DNA of 64,000 nt. Source: Brevibacillus parabrevis. Lineage in GTDB: Bacteria; Bacillota; Bacilli; Brevibacillales; Brevibacillaceae. The notes under the pieces are model-generated. The model made no database searches, was not told the origin of the DNA, and was given only the letters and a program-made list of their open reading frames with translations. Positions 63,361 to 64,000 of this stretch are shown piece after piece (the first letter of the stretch is position 1; each line of letters opens with the position of its first letter). A program made the translations under genes and the position numbers. The stretch is taken from positions 287,956 through 351,955 of the forward strand of contig NZ_RHHV01000008.1 of assembly GCF_003710905.1 (NCBI RefSeq). The letters are read 5' to 3'.

Positions 63361-63642
63361 TTATTCTTTTTCGTTCGGATCGTCGTGGATGGGATGAGCC
63401 GATGGGTCCTGACGAGGCAAATCTTGATGCATCTCTCTTGTTTCATAAGTAAAGCGGGTGGTCGTCGAATGCTGTCCAGGTTCCCAGCCAGTTGCTTTTC
63501 CGAGGCGCGCTTCATTGGTGGAAGCACCGTACGGGCCTTCCGGAAATTCCTCCTGGAGAATTTCGTTGCGCTGTGATTCGACCGTGGATAATTCATTGTA
63601 GTGCTCGTGGGTGTGTTCTACACTTGTTGGTTTCGGAGTCAT
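63361..63642 (-). CDS. Small hydrophilic hypothetical protein
   Basis: The 93-residue product starts at ATG 63642 behind AGGTGG; an ATG at 63663 adds 7 residues. It is polar and acidic (MTPKPTSVEHTHEHYNEL; end AHPIHDDPNEKE) with no Cys or membrane helix. No family recognised; composition suggests a disordered or spore-related protein. Confidence 0.65.
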   Translation of the reverse strand: MTPKPTSVEHTHEHYNELSTVESQRNEILQEEFPEGPYGASTNEARLGKATGWEPGQHSTTTRFTYETREMHQDLPRQDPSAHPIHDDPNEKE

Positions 63643-63844
63643 TTTCGCACCACCTTTTGTCATTGCGTTCTGTGTGAAGACAGCTATGCGGGGGCGTCAG
63701 CCGTTACACGTATAGTGTGAAATAAAAAGGAATGTACTATTCGATTTTTAGTTGACGGCTCGTTTGTTTTTATGTATATTTAAATTCTGCTATTGAGAAG
63801 TCAATTCGATTGAAAAAACGCTTTAAAAAAAGTGAAAGAAACGG

Positions 63845-63874
63845 TTGACTTTGTAAAGGCTAATTTGTTATATT
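63845..63874 (+). promoter_or_regulatory. rRNA operon promoter P1
   Basis: TTGACT with TATATT at 63869-63874 (18-base spacing; TTATAT gives 17), preceded by an A/T-rich upstream stretch that could act as an UP element. Confidence 0.7.
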
Positions 63875-63919
63875 AGATCTTGTCGCTACTGAGTGAAGAG
63901 AAATGGTGAAAAAAACCTC

Positions 63920-63948
63920 TTGCATCACGATGGGCGATGTGGTAAGAT
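63920..63948 (+). promoter_or_regulatory. rRNA operon promoter P2
   Basis: TTGCAT and TAAGAT are spaced by exactly 17 bases, 75 bases downstream of P1. Confidence 0.6.
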
Positions 63949-63949
63949 G

Positions 63950-64000
63950 GAAAAGTCGCCTTTGGGCGGCGAGCGAAACAAATGTTCTTTGAAAACTGAA
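63950..64000 (+). other. Leader of an rRNA operon (16S gene lies beyond the edge)
   Basis: The window ends with TGTTCTTTGAAAACTGAA, a boxA-like sequence typical of the stretch just before 16S rRNA in Bacillales. A GTCGCC/GGCGGC hairpin precedes it. The region 63664-63840 is AT-rich and otherwise empty. Confidence 0.7.

Overview
The window looks like a chromosomal segment of a spore-forming, aerobic Gram-positive bacterium of the Brevibacillus/Paenibacillus type. The reasons are moderately GC-rich DNA with strong AGGAGG-type ribosome binding sites, ATG/GTG/TTG starts, U-tailed hairpin terminators, sporulation genes (refZ, ytrH, ytrI, spo0M, tiny YjcZ-type proteins), an S-layer-homology protein, bacillithiol-linked ytxJ, and a gene order recalling the Bacillus subtilis ytxJ-aroA-ccpA-acuABC-rpsD-refZ-ezrA-iscS-thiI neighbourhood. 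Brevibacillus is my best guess; species assignment cannot be made from the sequence alone.

Layout. 1-8.5 kb: a trypsin-like protease cut by the left edge, a PadR regulator, an M29 aminopeptidase, small zinc-ribbon proteins, ytxJ, an FtsA-like actin-fold protein with an unusual C-terminal half, DAHP synthase/chorismate mutase and the copper sensor CsoR. 8.6-16.4 kb: ccpA, an MtnN-glutaredoxin fusion, the acuABC operon on the minus strand, and a class A penicillin-binding protein with two fibronectin III domains. 16.6-25.5 kb: a broken XRE-cupin regulator, rpsD with a long leader, a YcdB-like SLH protein, a histidine phosphatase, a GAF/GGDEF diguanylate cyclase, an MBL hydrolase and a lipoprotein. 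26-37.7 kb: refZ, an EzrA fused to an extracytoplasmic TPM domain, a flavoprotein, a GNAT protein, an M42 aminopeptidase, an MFS pump and a sporulation group (ytrHI, spo0M, small membrane proteins).

37.9-49.3 kb is the main accessory-looking block: a divergent CodY-like regulator, then an apparent operon of an M81 metallopeptidase, a MurR/RpiR regulator, a complete oligopeptide ABC transporter (binding protein, two permeases, two ATPases), an OSBS/N-succinylamino-acid-racemase-type enolase and a penicillin-binding-protein-like serine hydrolase. Together they suggest import, hydrolysis and epimerisation of unusual (D-amino-acid or N-acyl) peptides. 49.4-55 kb holds three MFS exporters with an ArsR-like regulator and an SDR enzyme. 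55-64 kb returns to housekeeping: DUF1540, a HAD nucleotidase, a DUF84 nucleotide phosphatase, dapF, a LysM protein, iscS-thiI, an FAH-family hydrolase, and tandem promoters plus the leader of an rRNA operon whose 16S gene lies just beyond the right edge.

I found no CRISPR array, tRNA, insertion sequence or prophage. The most notable observations are domain fusions (TPM-EzrA, MtnN-glutaredoxin, FtsA with C-terminal beta-grasp-like region), the peptide-use block with a palindromic putative operator, and a degraded regulator.
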